Source: Litorilinea aerophila (GTDB lineage Bacteria > Chloroflexota > Anaerolineae > Caldilineales > Caldilineaceae). From it: DNA of 64,000 nucleotides. The notes under the pieces were generated by a model. That model was not told where the DNA came from. It searched no databases and saw only the letters and a list, made by a program, of their open reading frames with translations. The stretch is from positions 62,001-126,000 of the forward strand of contig NZ_VIGC02000004.1 in the NCBI RefSeq assembly GCF_006569185.2. Direction: 5' to 3'. Shown piece after piece: positions 49,487-58,637 of this stretch (positions within the stretch are counted from its first letter, which is position 1; each line of letters opens with the position of its first letter). Position numbers and translations under genes: made by a program.

Positions 49487-50755
49487 ATGGTCGCTGCCTA
49501 CTGGAGCACGCTGCGCCTTTTCAACCGCAACGTGCTGCTCTACCTGGGTGCCACCGCGTTGCTGGGTTTTGCCGTGGATGGCGGTGTGTATGCCGTCATC
49601 TTCAACCTGTATCTGTTGCGCCTGGGCTTTGGGCCAGAATTCATCGGCCAGGTCAACTCGGCTGGCCTCTTCGTCTTTGCCGTGGCCTGTCTGCCGGCAG
49701 GGGCCCTGGGTGGGCGGTGGGGAAGCCGTCCCCTGCTCCTCGTCGGCATGGCACTGATGGGGCTGGGGGCCTGGCTCAGCGCCCTGGCAGAGCTGGCTGC
49801 TCCCGGGGCGCCGGGCGGCTGGCTATTGGTGGCCAACATGGTGGTTTACCTGGGGATGGCCCTCTACTACACCAATGCAGCCCCCTTCATCATGGAAGCC
49901 ACCACACCCGCCGAGCGCAACCATCTCTTTTCCATGCAGACCGCGGTGCTGGCGCTGGCCGGCTTCACCGGCAGCCTGCTGGGGGGCTTCCTGCCCCGCC
50001 TCTTTGCCCTGGCCACCGGGATTCCCCAGGAGGAGCCTGCCCCCTACCGCTTTCCCCTGTTTCTGACGGCCTGTCTGCTCCTGCCCGCCCTGTGGGCCCT
50101 GTGGCAGACGCGCCTGGCGCCCCCACCGGGGCTCTCCCAGGCCGAGGGGCCTGGGCCGGTATCCCCGTGGCTGCCCCGCCATCGGCTGGCCCGCATGGGG
50201 TCTTCCTTGTTGGGATTGATGCTCGCCCTCATCTGGATTCGGTTTCTGCAGGTGGCCGGGGTGGGCGCGGCCACCACCTTCTTCAATGTCTACATGGATC
50301 AGGCTCTGCAGGTGAAGACCGCCCAGATCGGCCTGCTCACGGCCCTGGGACGCCTGTCCGCGGTGCCGGCGGCCCTGTTCACCCCCATCCTGATGCAGCG
50401 CTGGGGCGCACCCCAGACGGTGATCCTGGCCTCGGGGGCGACGGTGCTGGGACTGCTCCCCCTGGCCATCGGCGGCCACTGGGCCATGGCGGGTCTGGGC
50501 TTTATCGGCGTGGCGGCGGCTTCGTCCATCCGCTACCCGGCCTACATGGCGTTTACCATGGAGCTGGTGCCTCCCCAATGGCGGGCTACCCTCTCCGGTG
50601 CCGGGGAGATGGCCGGCGGCCTCAGCTTTGCCGCCATGGCCCTGGTCGGCGGGTACGTGATCGCCCACTACGGCTACCCGCCTTTGTTTCTGCTCAGTGC
50701 CGGCCTGGCGTTCCTGGGCACTGTCACCTTCTGGCGCTATTTTCGGGATCGATGA
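49487..50755 (+). CDS. MFS transporter
   Basis: 422 aa, about 12 membrane helices. MFS motif A-like loop LPAGALGGRWGSRPLLL between helices 2 and 3. A proline-rich central loop (LAPPPGLSQAEGPGPV) separates the halves, and QVKTAQIGLLTALGRLSAVPAAL follows in the second half. The ribosome site (AAGGA) is somewhat distant from ATG 49487. The gene is bracketed by 123-bp direct repeats, so it may sit in a mobile or duplicated segment. Substrate unknown. Confidence 0.88.
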   Translation: MVAAYWSTLRLFNRNVLLYLGATALLGFAVDGGVYAVIFNLYLLRLGFGPEFIGQVNSAGLFVFAVACLPAGALGGRWGSRPLLLVGMALMGLGAWLSALAELAAPGAPGGWLLVANMVVYLGMALYYTNAAPFIMEATTPAERNHLFSMQTAVLALAGFTGSLLGGFLPRLFALATGIPQEEPAPYRFPLFLTACLLLPALWALWQTRLAPPPGLSQAEGPGPVSPWLPRHRLARMGSSLLGLMLALIWIRFLQVAGVGAATTFFNVYMDQALQVKTAQIGLLTALGRLSAVPAALFTPILMQRWGAPQTVILASGATVLGLLPLAIGGHWAMAGLGFIGVAAASSIRYPAYMAFTMELVPPQWRATLSGAGEMAGGLSFAAMALVGGYVIAHYGYPPLFLLSAGLAFLGTVTFWRYFRDR

Positions 50756-50771
50756 CTGACTCTGCTGCACA

Positions 50772-50894
50772 AAGGTCAAATGAGGACGCTGACCCACGCA
50801 CATGAACGCTGATTTGGGTGATTCTCGCCTGCGTTTCTTTGCGCCCTTGCGCCTTCGCGCCTTTGCGTTCAAAAATGCCCTTTTTGCAGGGGAG
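50772..50894 (+). repeat. Direct repeat, copy B, downstream of MFS gene
   Basis: Same length and order as copy A. The octamers are at 50837-50868 (CTTTGCGC, CCTTGCGC, CTTCGCGC, CTTTGCGT), with more divergence in the array than in the flanking unique part (GACGCTGACCCACGCACATG). It lies 16 bp after the MFS stop and 64 bp before the aldehyde dehydrogenase start. Confidence 0.85.
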
Positions 50895-50958
50895 TCACGA
50901 TGAAGAGGAAAAATGGGTGAAAGTCTTGCCAATCTTGGGTCCAAAAGGAGGAGATGGA

Positions 50959-52326
50959 ATGGCTCTTGAATCGATCAACCCGGCGACGGGCGAGGTGGTG
51001 GCGCGCTACGAGGAGATGAAGCCGCAGCAGGTGGAAGAGATCCTCCAGCAGGCCCACCAGGCGTTCCAGTCCTGGCGCCGGACGCCCTTCGCCCGGCGGG
51101 CGGACTTGCTCCGGGAGGCAGCCCGGGTGTTGCGGGGGCGGGCTCAGGAGTATGCCCGCCTCATGGCCCTGGAGATGGGCAAGCCGGTGCGGGATGGCCG
51201 GGCCGAGGTGGAGAAGTGCGCGTGGGCCTGCGAGTACTACGCGGAGAAGGGTGAAGCGTTCCTGGCGCCCGAGCTGGTGGAGACCGACGCCAGCAAGAGC
51301 TACGTGAGCTATCAGCCCCTGGGCGTGGTGCTGGCCGTGATGCCCTGGAATTTCCCCTTCTGGCAGGTGATCCGCTTTGCTGCGCCAGGGCTCATGGCCG
51401 GCAATGTGGGCGTCCTCAAACATGCCTCCAACGTCTCCGGCTGTGCCCTTGCCCTGGAGGAGCTCTTCCGGGAAGCCGGCTTCCCGGAAAACACTTTCCG
51501 CACCTTGCTGGTGAGCAGCAAACAGGTGGAGGCCATCATCGAAAACCGCCACGTGATGGCTGTGACCCTCACCGGGAGCACGCCGGCTGGCCGGGCTGTG
51601 GCCGCCAGGGCCGGCGCCATGCTCAAAAAGACGGTGCTGGAGCTGGGAGGCAGCGACCCGTACGTGGTGCTGGAGGACGCCGACCTGGCCGCCGCGGTGG
51701 AGACCTGTGTGGCCGGCCGGATGATCAACGGCGGCCAGAGCTGCATCGCGGCCAAACGCTTCATCGTGGTGGACGCCGTGCGGGAAGAGTTCCAGGCCCG
51801 GGTGGTGGAACAGATGGCCAGCTACCAGCCCGGCGATCCCCTGGACGAGGCCACCCGCATGGGGCCCCTGGCCCGGGTAGACCTGCGGGACGAACTCCAC
51901 GCCCAGGTCCAGGAGAGCATCCGCCAGGGCGCCCGCTGTCTGCTGGGCGGGGAGGTGCCGCCGGGCCCCGGCGCCTACTACCCACCCACGGTGCTGGCGG
52001 ATGTGGGACCCGGCATGCCGGCCTACCACGAGGAGCTCTTCGGCCCGGTGGCCACCATCATCGCTGCCCGGGACGAAACGGACGCCATTCGCATCGCCAA
52101 TGACACTGCCTTCGGCCTGGGCGCGGCTGTCTTCACCCGGGACGTGGCCCGGGGAGAGCGCATCGCCCGGGAGGAGCTCCAGGCGGGCTCCTGCTTCGTC
52201 AACGCCTTCGTCAAGTCCGACCCCCGGCTGCCCTTCGGCGGGGTGAAGGAGAGCGGCTACGGCCGGGAGCTCTCCTACCACGGCATCCGGGAGTTCGTGA
52301 ACGTGAAGACCGTCTGGATCCGGTGA
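50959..52326 (+). CDS. NAD(P)-dependent succinate-semialdehyde dehydrogenase (Sad/YneI-like)
   Basis: 455 aa from ATG 50959 (AAAGGAGGAG upstream; the open frame begins at 50818). Short aldehyde dehydrogenase of the YneI/Sad group: SINPATGEVVARYEE start, MPWNFPFWQVIRFA, catalytic Glu in TVLELGGSDPYVV, and catalytic Cys in NGGQSCIAAKR. It oxidises succinate semialdehyde or a related aldehyde. It converges on iolG with a 3-bp gap. Oxidative uronate routes yield 2-ketoglutarate semialdehyde, a possible alternative substrate. Confidence 0.92.
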   Translation: MALESINPATGEVVARYEEMKPQQVEEILQQAHQAFQSWRRTPFARRADLLREAARVLRGRAQEYARLMALEMGKPVRDGRAEVEKCAWACEYYAEKGEAFLAPELVETDASKSYVSYQPLGVVLAVMPWNFPFWQVIRFAAPGLMAGNVGVLKHASNVSGCALALEELFREAGFPENTFRTLLVSSKQVEAIIENRHVMAVTLTGSTPAGRAVAARAGAMLKKTVLELGGSDPYVVLEDADLAAAVETCVAGRMINGGQSCIAAKRFIVVDAVREEFQARVVEQMASYQPGDPLDEATRMGPLARVDLRDELHAQVQESIRQGARCLLGGEVPPGPGAYYPPTVLADVGPGMPAYHEELFGPVATIIAARDETDAIRIANDTAFGLGAAVFTRDVARGERIAREELQAGSCFVNAFVKSDPRLPFGGVKESGYGRELSYHGIREFVNVKTVWIR

Positions 52327-52329
52327 GCC

Positions 52330-53352
52330 TCAGAGGGGCGCGATTTCCGCCAGCCGGACCGGGCGGTTCTCGTCGTACGAGCGGCGGGCCGCCAGCCCCA
52401 TGATCACGGGAATGCGGCCGTCACGGCCGTTGACCGGGGTGGGCCGGTCCTGCAGCACCGCCTCCACGAAGGCGTTCATCTCGGCCACGTAGCTGTCGAT
52501 GTAGCGCTCCAGAAAGAAGTAGAGGGGCGGATCTCGCCGCACCTGGCCGGCAGTGCTCACCACCGCGGTGTTGGGGTAGTTGTTGGCGGTGGCGACGCTT
52601 CCCTTGCTGCCCAGCACCTCCACCCGCTGGTCGTAGCCGTAGACGGCCTGGCGGCTGTTGTCGATGACGCCCATGGCGCCGTTTTCAAACTTCAGGGTGA
52701 TGAGGGCCGTGTCCAGGTCGCCCGCCTGGCCGATCTGGGGATCCACCAGGACGCCGGCTGCCGTGTAGACTTCCGTGGCCTCGCAGCCCATGAGGAAGCG
52801 GGCCATGTCGAAGTCGTGGATGGTCATGTCCAGGAAGATGCCGCCGGAGACCTGGATGTAGCTCAGGGGAGGCGGCGCCGGATCCCGGCTGATGATGTGC
52901 ATCAGGTGAGGCGCGCCGATCTCCCCGTCGGCGATGGCCTGGCGGACCCGGGCGTAGTTGGCGTCAAAGCGCCGGTTGAAGCCGATCTGGAGCTTCACCC
53001 CGGCCCTGGCCACCGCGTCCAACGCCTGGTCGATTTTGGCCAGGTCGTGGTCGATGGGTTTTTCACAGAAGATGTGCTTGCCCGCGGCCGCGGCTTCCTG
53101 GATGATCTGGGCGTGGGTATGGGTGGCAGAGCAGATCACCACGGCCTCGATGGCCGGGTCCTCCAACAGGCGACGGTAGTCCTGGACCGCGGTGGGCACC
53201 CGCAGGCGGCGGGCCACCTCCTGGGCGGCCTCCTCGATCACGTCGGCCACGGCGATCAGGTTGGCTTTGGGAATGCGGTGGGCCAGGTGCTCGGCGTGCA
53301 TGCGGCCGATGCGGCCGACGCCGATGAGGCCCAGGTTCAGGCTGTTGCTCAT
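52330..53352 (-). CDS. iolG: Inositol 2-dehydrogenase-like Gfo/Idh/MocA protein
   Basis: 340 aa from ATG 53352 (TTG 53364 is an alternative; the ribosome site is weak). Rossmann loop LGLIGVGRIGRMHAEHL, active-site EKP in HIFCEKPIDHDLAKID, and inositol-dehydrogenase-like blocks GFNRRFDANYARVR and GGIFLDMTIHDFDMARFL with the catalytic Asp/His. It oxidises myo-inositol to 2-keto-myo-inositol with NAD. The last gene of the leftward inositol operon, directly after iolE. The 79-bp gap between them carries an inverted copy of the octamer repeat. Confidence 0.9.
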   Translation of the reverse strand: MSNSLNLGLIGVGRIGRMHAEHLAHRIPKANLIAVADVIEEAAQEVARRLRVPTAVQDYRRLLEDPAIEAVVICSATHTHAQIIQEAAAAGKHIFCEKPIDHDLAKIDQALDAVARAGVKLQIGFNRRFDANYARVRQAIADGEIGAPHLMHIISRDPAPPPLSYIQVSGGIFLDMTIHDFDMARFLMGCEATEVYTAAGVLVDPQIGQAGDLDTALITLKFENGAMGVIDNSRQAVYGYDQRVEVLGSKGSVATANNYPNTAVVSTAGQVRRDPPLYFFLERYIDSYVAEMNAFVEAVLQDRPTPVNGRDGRIPVIMGLAARRSYDENRPVRLAEIAPL

Positions 53353-53376
53353 GTTTTTGGCCAATTCTGTAACTTC

Positions 53377-53422
53377 CCTGCGAAGAGGGCATTTTTCAAC
53401 GCAAAGACGCCAAGACGCAATG
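53377..53422 (-). repeat. Inverted partial copy of the octamer repeat
   Basis: Reverse complement of the array and 3' part of copies A and B: ACGCAAAG octamers next to GAGGGCATTTTTCAACG. It lies between iolE and iolG. Shorter than A and B because the GACGCTGACC part is missing. Confidence 0.7.
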
Positions 53423-53431
53423 CACTACCGG

Positions 53432-54364
<933 letters not shown>

Positions 54365-54431
54365 AGGTTCTCTCCCGGTTGATGGCAGGCTGTGGGCAGC
54401 CCCGGGGGGACAGCCCCCACAGCCCGCAAGG

Positions 54432-54579
54432 TTACTCATCCAGTTCTGTCCAGCAGGTCACGTTTCCATACGTGACCGTTTGTCCGGTTGACCGCTTGTC
54501 CGGTATGGAAACCGGACCTACGGAATCGTGAGCGCCATTTCGCAGGACAAACGGCTTTACTCATCCAGTTCAGTCCAGC
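54432..54579. repeat. Duplicated gene tail around a hairpin element
   Basis: 54432-54454 repeats the last 23 bp of the Rossmann gene (54557-54579) with one mismatch. Between them, 54476-54485 and 54545-54554 are 10-bp inverted repeats (CCGTTTGTCC / GGACAAACGG), with internal hairpins at 54456-54477 (loop TTCCAT) and 54498-54517 (loop ATGGAA). Together this looks like a small inserted element flanked by a long target duplication, or a recombination scar. Confidence 0.65.
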
Positions 54580-55708
54580 GTTTGTAGTAAAAGTCGCTGT
54601 TTTCGTCGTTGTTAAGCCGGGCCATCACCTCGAACATCCACTCGTCCAGGTGGGCATCGTGGCGATCCGCCCGGGGGAAGGGGTTGTCGTAGCCTTCGGT
54701 CAGGGCGCGGCCGACGAAGTCCAGGCCCATCAGGGCCAGCTCGGGCACGTCGATGTGGCGGATTCCCTCGATCTGCATGAGTTTCTGGTTGACGTTGGCC
54801 GTGGTGACGCCGCCGGGGATGAGGGGCAGGGCCCGGGTGCGCATCATGGGGTAGAAGATGTCCAGCACCACCCGGTCGGTGCCGATGGCGGAGCGGGTGG
54901 CCTCTTGCAGGAATTCCTTGGGGATGTAGAGGCTGGTGGAGTAGGCGCCCTGGCGGCCGTATTCCCGTTGGGTCGGGTCCCGGCTGATCTTGTCCAGGCT
55001 GCCCCGCCAGTCGGCGAAGACGCTGGCCTCCACGGCGATGCCGTTTTCTTCCAGCACCGAGGGGAAGCGCACGGCCATCTCGCCCATGACGAAGCGGGTG
55101 ATCTCGATCTCCTTTTCCGTCAGGGGGCGCAGCTTCCACTGGAAGAGGCCATTTTCGTCCACATCCTTGACGTAGACGGGCGGCATGCCGGGCAGCAGGC
55201 CGGAAATGGCCGCGGCCACCGTGTTGAAGTAGACCACCCGGTCCGCGCCGGCTTCCTTCAAGGCCTGGAGCAGGGCAGCCAGGGGCGGCCCTTCCAGGGC
55301 CATGCCGTCGTTGAGCCAGTGGAAGCGATTGCCCATGCCCGCGGCCTCGGCCTGGGCCTGCATGGCCTTGCCCGTCTCGTAGTTCAGGGAGCGGGTGAGG
55401 TCCCGGCCGATGATGGTGACGCTGGCGGCCTTCCCCGTGCCCAGGATGGCGGAGGCGAAGGCGCCGCCCAGGCCGGGGCCGGTGGCGCCGGCCAGCAGGA
55501 AGTGGCGGCCCTCCACCCAGTCCAGGTTGAACTGGCCGGCCTCCAGCAGCGCCGACTGGGCCTCCCAGTTCTTGCGCAGCAGCGCGGCGGCTTCCTCTGG
55601 GAACGCGGCGATCTCCTCCTTGGTGGGGCGGGTGAGCGCGGGTGCCCCCTCGCGGATGGGCAGGTTGGGGTCTGGGCGACCAAAGGGACTGATGATGTTG
55701 TTTGTCAT
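54557..55708 (-). CDS. Rossmann-fold oxidoreductase, possibly enoyl-reductase (FabV)-like, within inositol operon
   Basis: 383 aa from ATG 55708 (GAGG upstream). Central nucleotide-binding segment FLLAGATGPGLGGAFASAIL (about residues 71-90), then SDR-like beta-alpha units (VTIIGRDLTRSLNYE; ADRVVYFNTVAAAISG). The N-terminal extension and long C-terminal part recall trans-2-enoyl-CoA reductases, but the Tyr-x8-Lys active site was not identified. Function unknown. It lies between a MocA dehydrogenase and iolE in the operon, so an inositol-related substrate is plausible. The stop region is duplicated 125 bp downstream. Confidence 0.65.
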   Translation of the reverse strand: MTNNIISPFGRPDPNLPIREGAPALTRPTKEEIAAFPEEAAALLRKNWEAQSALLEAGQFNLDWVEGRHFLLAGATGPGLGGAFASAILGTGKAASVTIIGRDLTRSLNYETGKAMQAQAEAAGMGNRFHWLNDGMALEGPPLAALLQALKEAGADRVVYFNTVAAAISGLLPGMPPVYVKDVDENGLFQWKLRPLTEKEIEITRFVMGEMAVRFPSVLEENGIAVEASVFADWRGSLDKISRDPTQREYGRQGAYSTSLYIPKEFLQEATRSAIGTDRVVLDIFYPMMRTRALPLIPGGVTTANVNQKLMQIEGIRHIDVPELALMGLDFVGRALTEGYDNPFPRADRHDAHLDEWMFEVMARLNNDENSDFYYKRWTELDE

Positions 55709-55765
55709 GGCTACCTCATGCCTCTGTTTCTCATGTTGGGCGGATGCAGTTGTTGCCGGGCACCG

Positions 55766-56956
55766 TCAGGCCGGCTCCTGGCGTTCCAGGCTGACCACCT
55801 CTTCCCAGGTGCCGCTCTCCCAGGAGCGTACCATGGCCGCCTGGACGCTGGCCAGCTGGAGGGCTTCCCGGAAGCCGGGGGGGCGGGGGGTGCCCTCCAC
55901 CACCGCCTGCAGGAACTGATAGGCCTCGATGGCTTTCAGATCCTCATAGCCGATGCCGATGCCGTCCCCCGGGTTGAAACGGCCGTGGAACGGGAAGCCG
56001 GGTCCGGCCAGCAGGCGGGTATAGCCGTCGTGGGCCTGGGTGCCCTCGGGCAAGTATAGCTCCAATTCGTTCATCCGCTCAAAGTTCCACCGGGCTGCGC
56101 CGCGGGTGCCGTTGAGCTCAAAGGCCATCTCGCACTTGGGGCCGAAGATGACCCGGCAGCTCTCCAGGGTGCCCTGGGCGCCGTTCTCGAATTCCACCAG
56201 GGCGCTGACGTAGTCCTCGTTGGTCACCGGCCCTTTGGGATCGTCGGGCTGGCCCACGGCAAAGTGGGTGCCCCCGGCGGCGGGCCGGGGCAGGGGCCGC
56301 TCGGTGATGAAGGTGTGGCGGCGGCTGACCACCCGGCGGATGGGGCCGGCCAGCATGTGGGCCATGTCCACCACGTGGGACATGATGTCGCCCAGCACGC
56401 CCAGCCCCGCCTGTTCCCGGTCGAAGCGCCACGTCAGCAGGCCATACGGGTTGCTCCCGTACATGGAGAAGAAGCGCCCGCGGTAGTGGGTGAGCCGGCC
56501 CAGCTGCCCCTCCTGGATGAGCTGGTGGGTGTACTGGACCATGGGCGCCCAGCGGTAGTTGAAGCCCACAAAGCTGAGCACGCCGGCCTTCCGGGCCAGA
56601 TACTCGATCTCGGCCGTTTCTTCCGGCGTACGGCCTACCGGTTTCTCGCAGAAGATGTGTTTGCCGGCGGCCGCGGCGGCCCGCACCATCTCCAGGTGGA
56701 GGTAGTTGGGCGCGGCGATGTTGACCACCTGGACCGCGGGGTGCTCCACCACTTCCCGCCAGTCGGTGGTGACCTGTTCGAAGCCCAGGGTCTCCTGGGC
56801 CCGGCGGGTCCGCTCTTCCGCTTCATCGGCACAGATGACCAGCCGGGGCCGAATGCCGCTCTCGTAGAAACGGTCCGCCACCTGACGGTAGGCCCGGCTG
56901 TGGACCATGCCCATCCAGCCCATGCCGATGACGCCGATGCCGATCTGATGTGTCAT
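55766..56956 (-). CDS. Gfo/Idh/MocA oxidoreductase in the inositol operon
   Basis: 396 aa from ATG 56956 (AAGGA upstream). Rossmann loop [19 protein letters not shown] motif in [14 protein letters not shown], and MocA domain with [22 protein letters not shown] (catalytic Asp/His). Longer than IolG through a loop of about 40 residues ([19 protein letters not shown]). It may act on scyllo- or chiro-inositol, complementing the IolG at the end of the operon. It begins 17 bp after the iolA-like gene. Confidence 0.9.
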   Translation of the reverse strand: MTHQIGIGVIGMGWMGMVHSRAYRQVADRFYESGIRPRLVICADEAEERTRRAQETLGFEQVTTDWREVVEHPAVQVVNIAAPNYLHLEMVRAAAAAGKHIFCEKPVGRTPEETAEIEYLARKAGVLSFVGFNYRWAPMVQYTHQLIQEGQLGRLTHYRGRFFSMYGSNPYGLLTWRFDREQAGLGVLGDIMSHVVDMAHMLAGPIRRVVSRRHTFITERPLPRPAAGGTHFAVGQPDDPKGPVTNEDYVSALVEFENGAQGTLESCRVIFGPKCEMAFELNGTRGAARWNFERMNELELYLPEGTQAHDGYTRLLAGPGFPFHGRFNPGDGIGIGYEDLKAIEAYQFLQAVVEGTPRPPGFREALQLASVQAAMVRSWESGTWEEVVSLERQEPA

Positions 56957-56973
56957 GAAGAAGGTTCCTTTTA

Positions 56974-58452
56974 TCAAAACTTCCGGCTCCACTCGCGCGG
57001 CCAGCGTTCCACCACCACCTTGGTCTGGGTGTAGAACTCGACGCCGTGGCGCCCCTGGGCGTGGAGGTCGCCGAAGAAGCTCTCGTTCCAGCCGCTGAAG
57101 GGGAAGAAGGCCATGGGGGCGGCCACGCCGATGTTGATGCCCACGTTGCCCGCGTCCACCTCGTAGCGGAACTGGCGGGCGGTGGCGCCGCTGCTGGTGA
57201 AGATGCAGGCCATGTTGCCGTAGGGCCGCTTGTTGACCAGCTCGATAGCCTCGTCGATGTCCCGGGCATGCATCAGGCTGAGCACCGGCCCAAAGATCTC
57301 GGTGCGGGCGATTTCCCCCTCTGGGTTGACGCTGTCCAGCACGGTGGGGAAGACCCAGAAGCCCTCCTCATAGCCGCTCACCTGTTTGCCCCGGCCGTCC
57401 ACCAGCACCCGGGCACCTTCCTGCTCGCCTTTGGTGATGAGGCTTTCGATGCGGGCCTTGCTCTCCCGGGTGATGACCGGCCCCATCTCCACCCCTTCGT
57501 CCAGGCCGTAGCCCACCTTGCGGCTGGCCGCGGCGTCGGCGATCTGCTCGGTGAAGATGTCCCGAGCTTCCCCCACGGTGATGGCCACCGAGGCAGCCAG
57601 GCAGCGCTGGCCTGCGCAGCCGAAGGCGGAATCGGCCATGATGCGGGTGGCCGCGTCCATGTCGGCGTCCGGCATGATGACCACCGGGTTCTTGGCGCCG
57701 CCCTGGCACTGGGCGCGCTTGCCGTTGGCCGCGGCCCGGCTGTAGACGTACTTGGCCACCGGCGTGGAGCCCACGAAGCTGATGGCTTTGATGCCCGGGT
57801 GATCCAGCAGCGCGTCCACCGTTTCCTTGCTGCCGTTGACCAGTTGCACCACGCCGGGCGGGAAGCCCGCCGCCTCCAGGAGCTCGAAGAGCTTCTGGCT
57901 GGTCATGGGCACCTTTTCGCTGGGTTTCAGGATGAAGCAGTTGCCCGTGGCCAGCGCGTAGGGCATGAACCAGAGGGGGATCATGCCGGGGAAGTTGAAG
58001 GGGGTAATGGCCGCCACCACGCCCAGGGGCTGCCGGATCATGTGCTCATCGATGCCCCGGGCGATGTCCTCGTTGTTGTAGCCCTGCATCAGGCTGGGCG
58101 CGCCGCAGGCCACTTCCACATTCTCGATGCCCCGGCGCATCTCCCCCACGCTCTCCGCGTAGGTCTTGCCGCACTCGTTGGTGATGGTGCGGGCGATCTC
58201 GTCCAGGTGTTCTTCCAACAGGTTCTTCAGCTTAAACAGGTACTGGATCCGGTCGGTGACCGGCGTCCGCCGCCACTCGGTGAAAGCCTGCAGCCCGGCC
58301 TGGACCGCCGCGTCCACTTCGGCGGCGGGGGAAAGGGGCACCCGGGTCATGACCCGGGCGGTGGCCGGGTTGGTCACGTCCAGGTACTGGCTGGCGCTGG
58401 AGCGCTGCCACTGTCCGTTGATAAAGTTGAGAAGCTGTCCATTGGTGCTCAT
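56974..58452 (-). CDS. iolA: Methylmalonate-semialdehyde dehydrogenase (CoA-acylating)
   Basis: 492 aa from ATG 58452 (AAGGA upstream). Markers: [10 protein letters not shown] start, [28 protein letters not shown], and the catalytic Cys in [12 protein letters not shown]. CoA-acylating members convert malonate or methylmalonate semialdehyde to acetyl- or propionyl-CoA, the last step of inositol degradation. The 185-bp gap behind it toward the heparinase-like gene contains a heptamer tandem repeat. Confidence 0.94.
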   Translation of the reverse strand: MSTNGQLLNFINGQWQRSSASQYLDVTNPATARVMTRVPLSPAAEVDAAVQAGLQAFTEWRRTPVTDRIQYLFKLKNLLEEHLDEIARTITNECGKTYAESVGEMRRGIENVEVACGAPSLMQGYNNEDIARGIDEHMIRQPLGVVAAITPFNFPGMIPLWFMPYALATGNCFILKPSEKVPMTSQKLFELLEAAGFPPGVVQLVNGSKETVDALLDHPGIKAISFVGSTPVAKYVYSRAAANGKRAQCQGGAKNPVVIMPDADMDAATRIMADSAFGCAGQRCLAASVAITVGEARDIFTEQIADAAASRKVGYGLDEGVEMGPVITRESKARIESLITKGEQEGARVLVDGRGKQVSGYEEGFWVFPTVLDSVNPEGEIARTEIFGPVLSLMHARDIDEAIELVNKRPYGNMACIFTSSGATARQFRYEVDAGNVGINIGVAAPMAFFPFSGWNESFFGDLHAQGRHGVEFYTQTKVVVERWPREWSRKF

Positions 58453-58589
58453 GGGTTTGTTCCTTCTTTCAATTCCAGCAATGCCGGCTTCGACAGCCGT
58501 TTTCATTCAGGACGGAGCCGCACCGGCGGAGGCCCACTTCGCCAATGGGCCATCCTCGTGGTGTACTGGCTCCGTGCCACCCCAGCCTC

Positions 58590-58630
58590 CGGACTCCGGA
58601 CTTCGGACCCCGGACTCTGGACTCCTGACC
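58590..58630. repeat. Heptanucleotide tandem repeat
   Basis: Five consecutive heptamers CGGACTC, CGGACTT, CGGACCC, CGGACTC, TGGACTC (58590-58624) and a partial sixth. It lies just past the stop of the heparinase-like gene in the minus-strand operon. Same unit length as the array at 8639-8721 but a different sequence. Confidence 0.85.
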
Positions 58631-58637
58631 GCCTTTT

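Noticed and set aside
54557-55708. Confident assignment as enoyl-ACP reductase FabV
   Set aside because: The nucleotide-binding region fits, but the FabV Tyr-x8-Lys active site was not found, so only a tentative Rossmann call is given.
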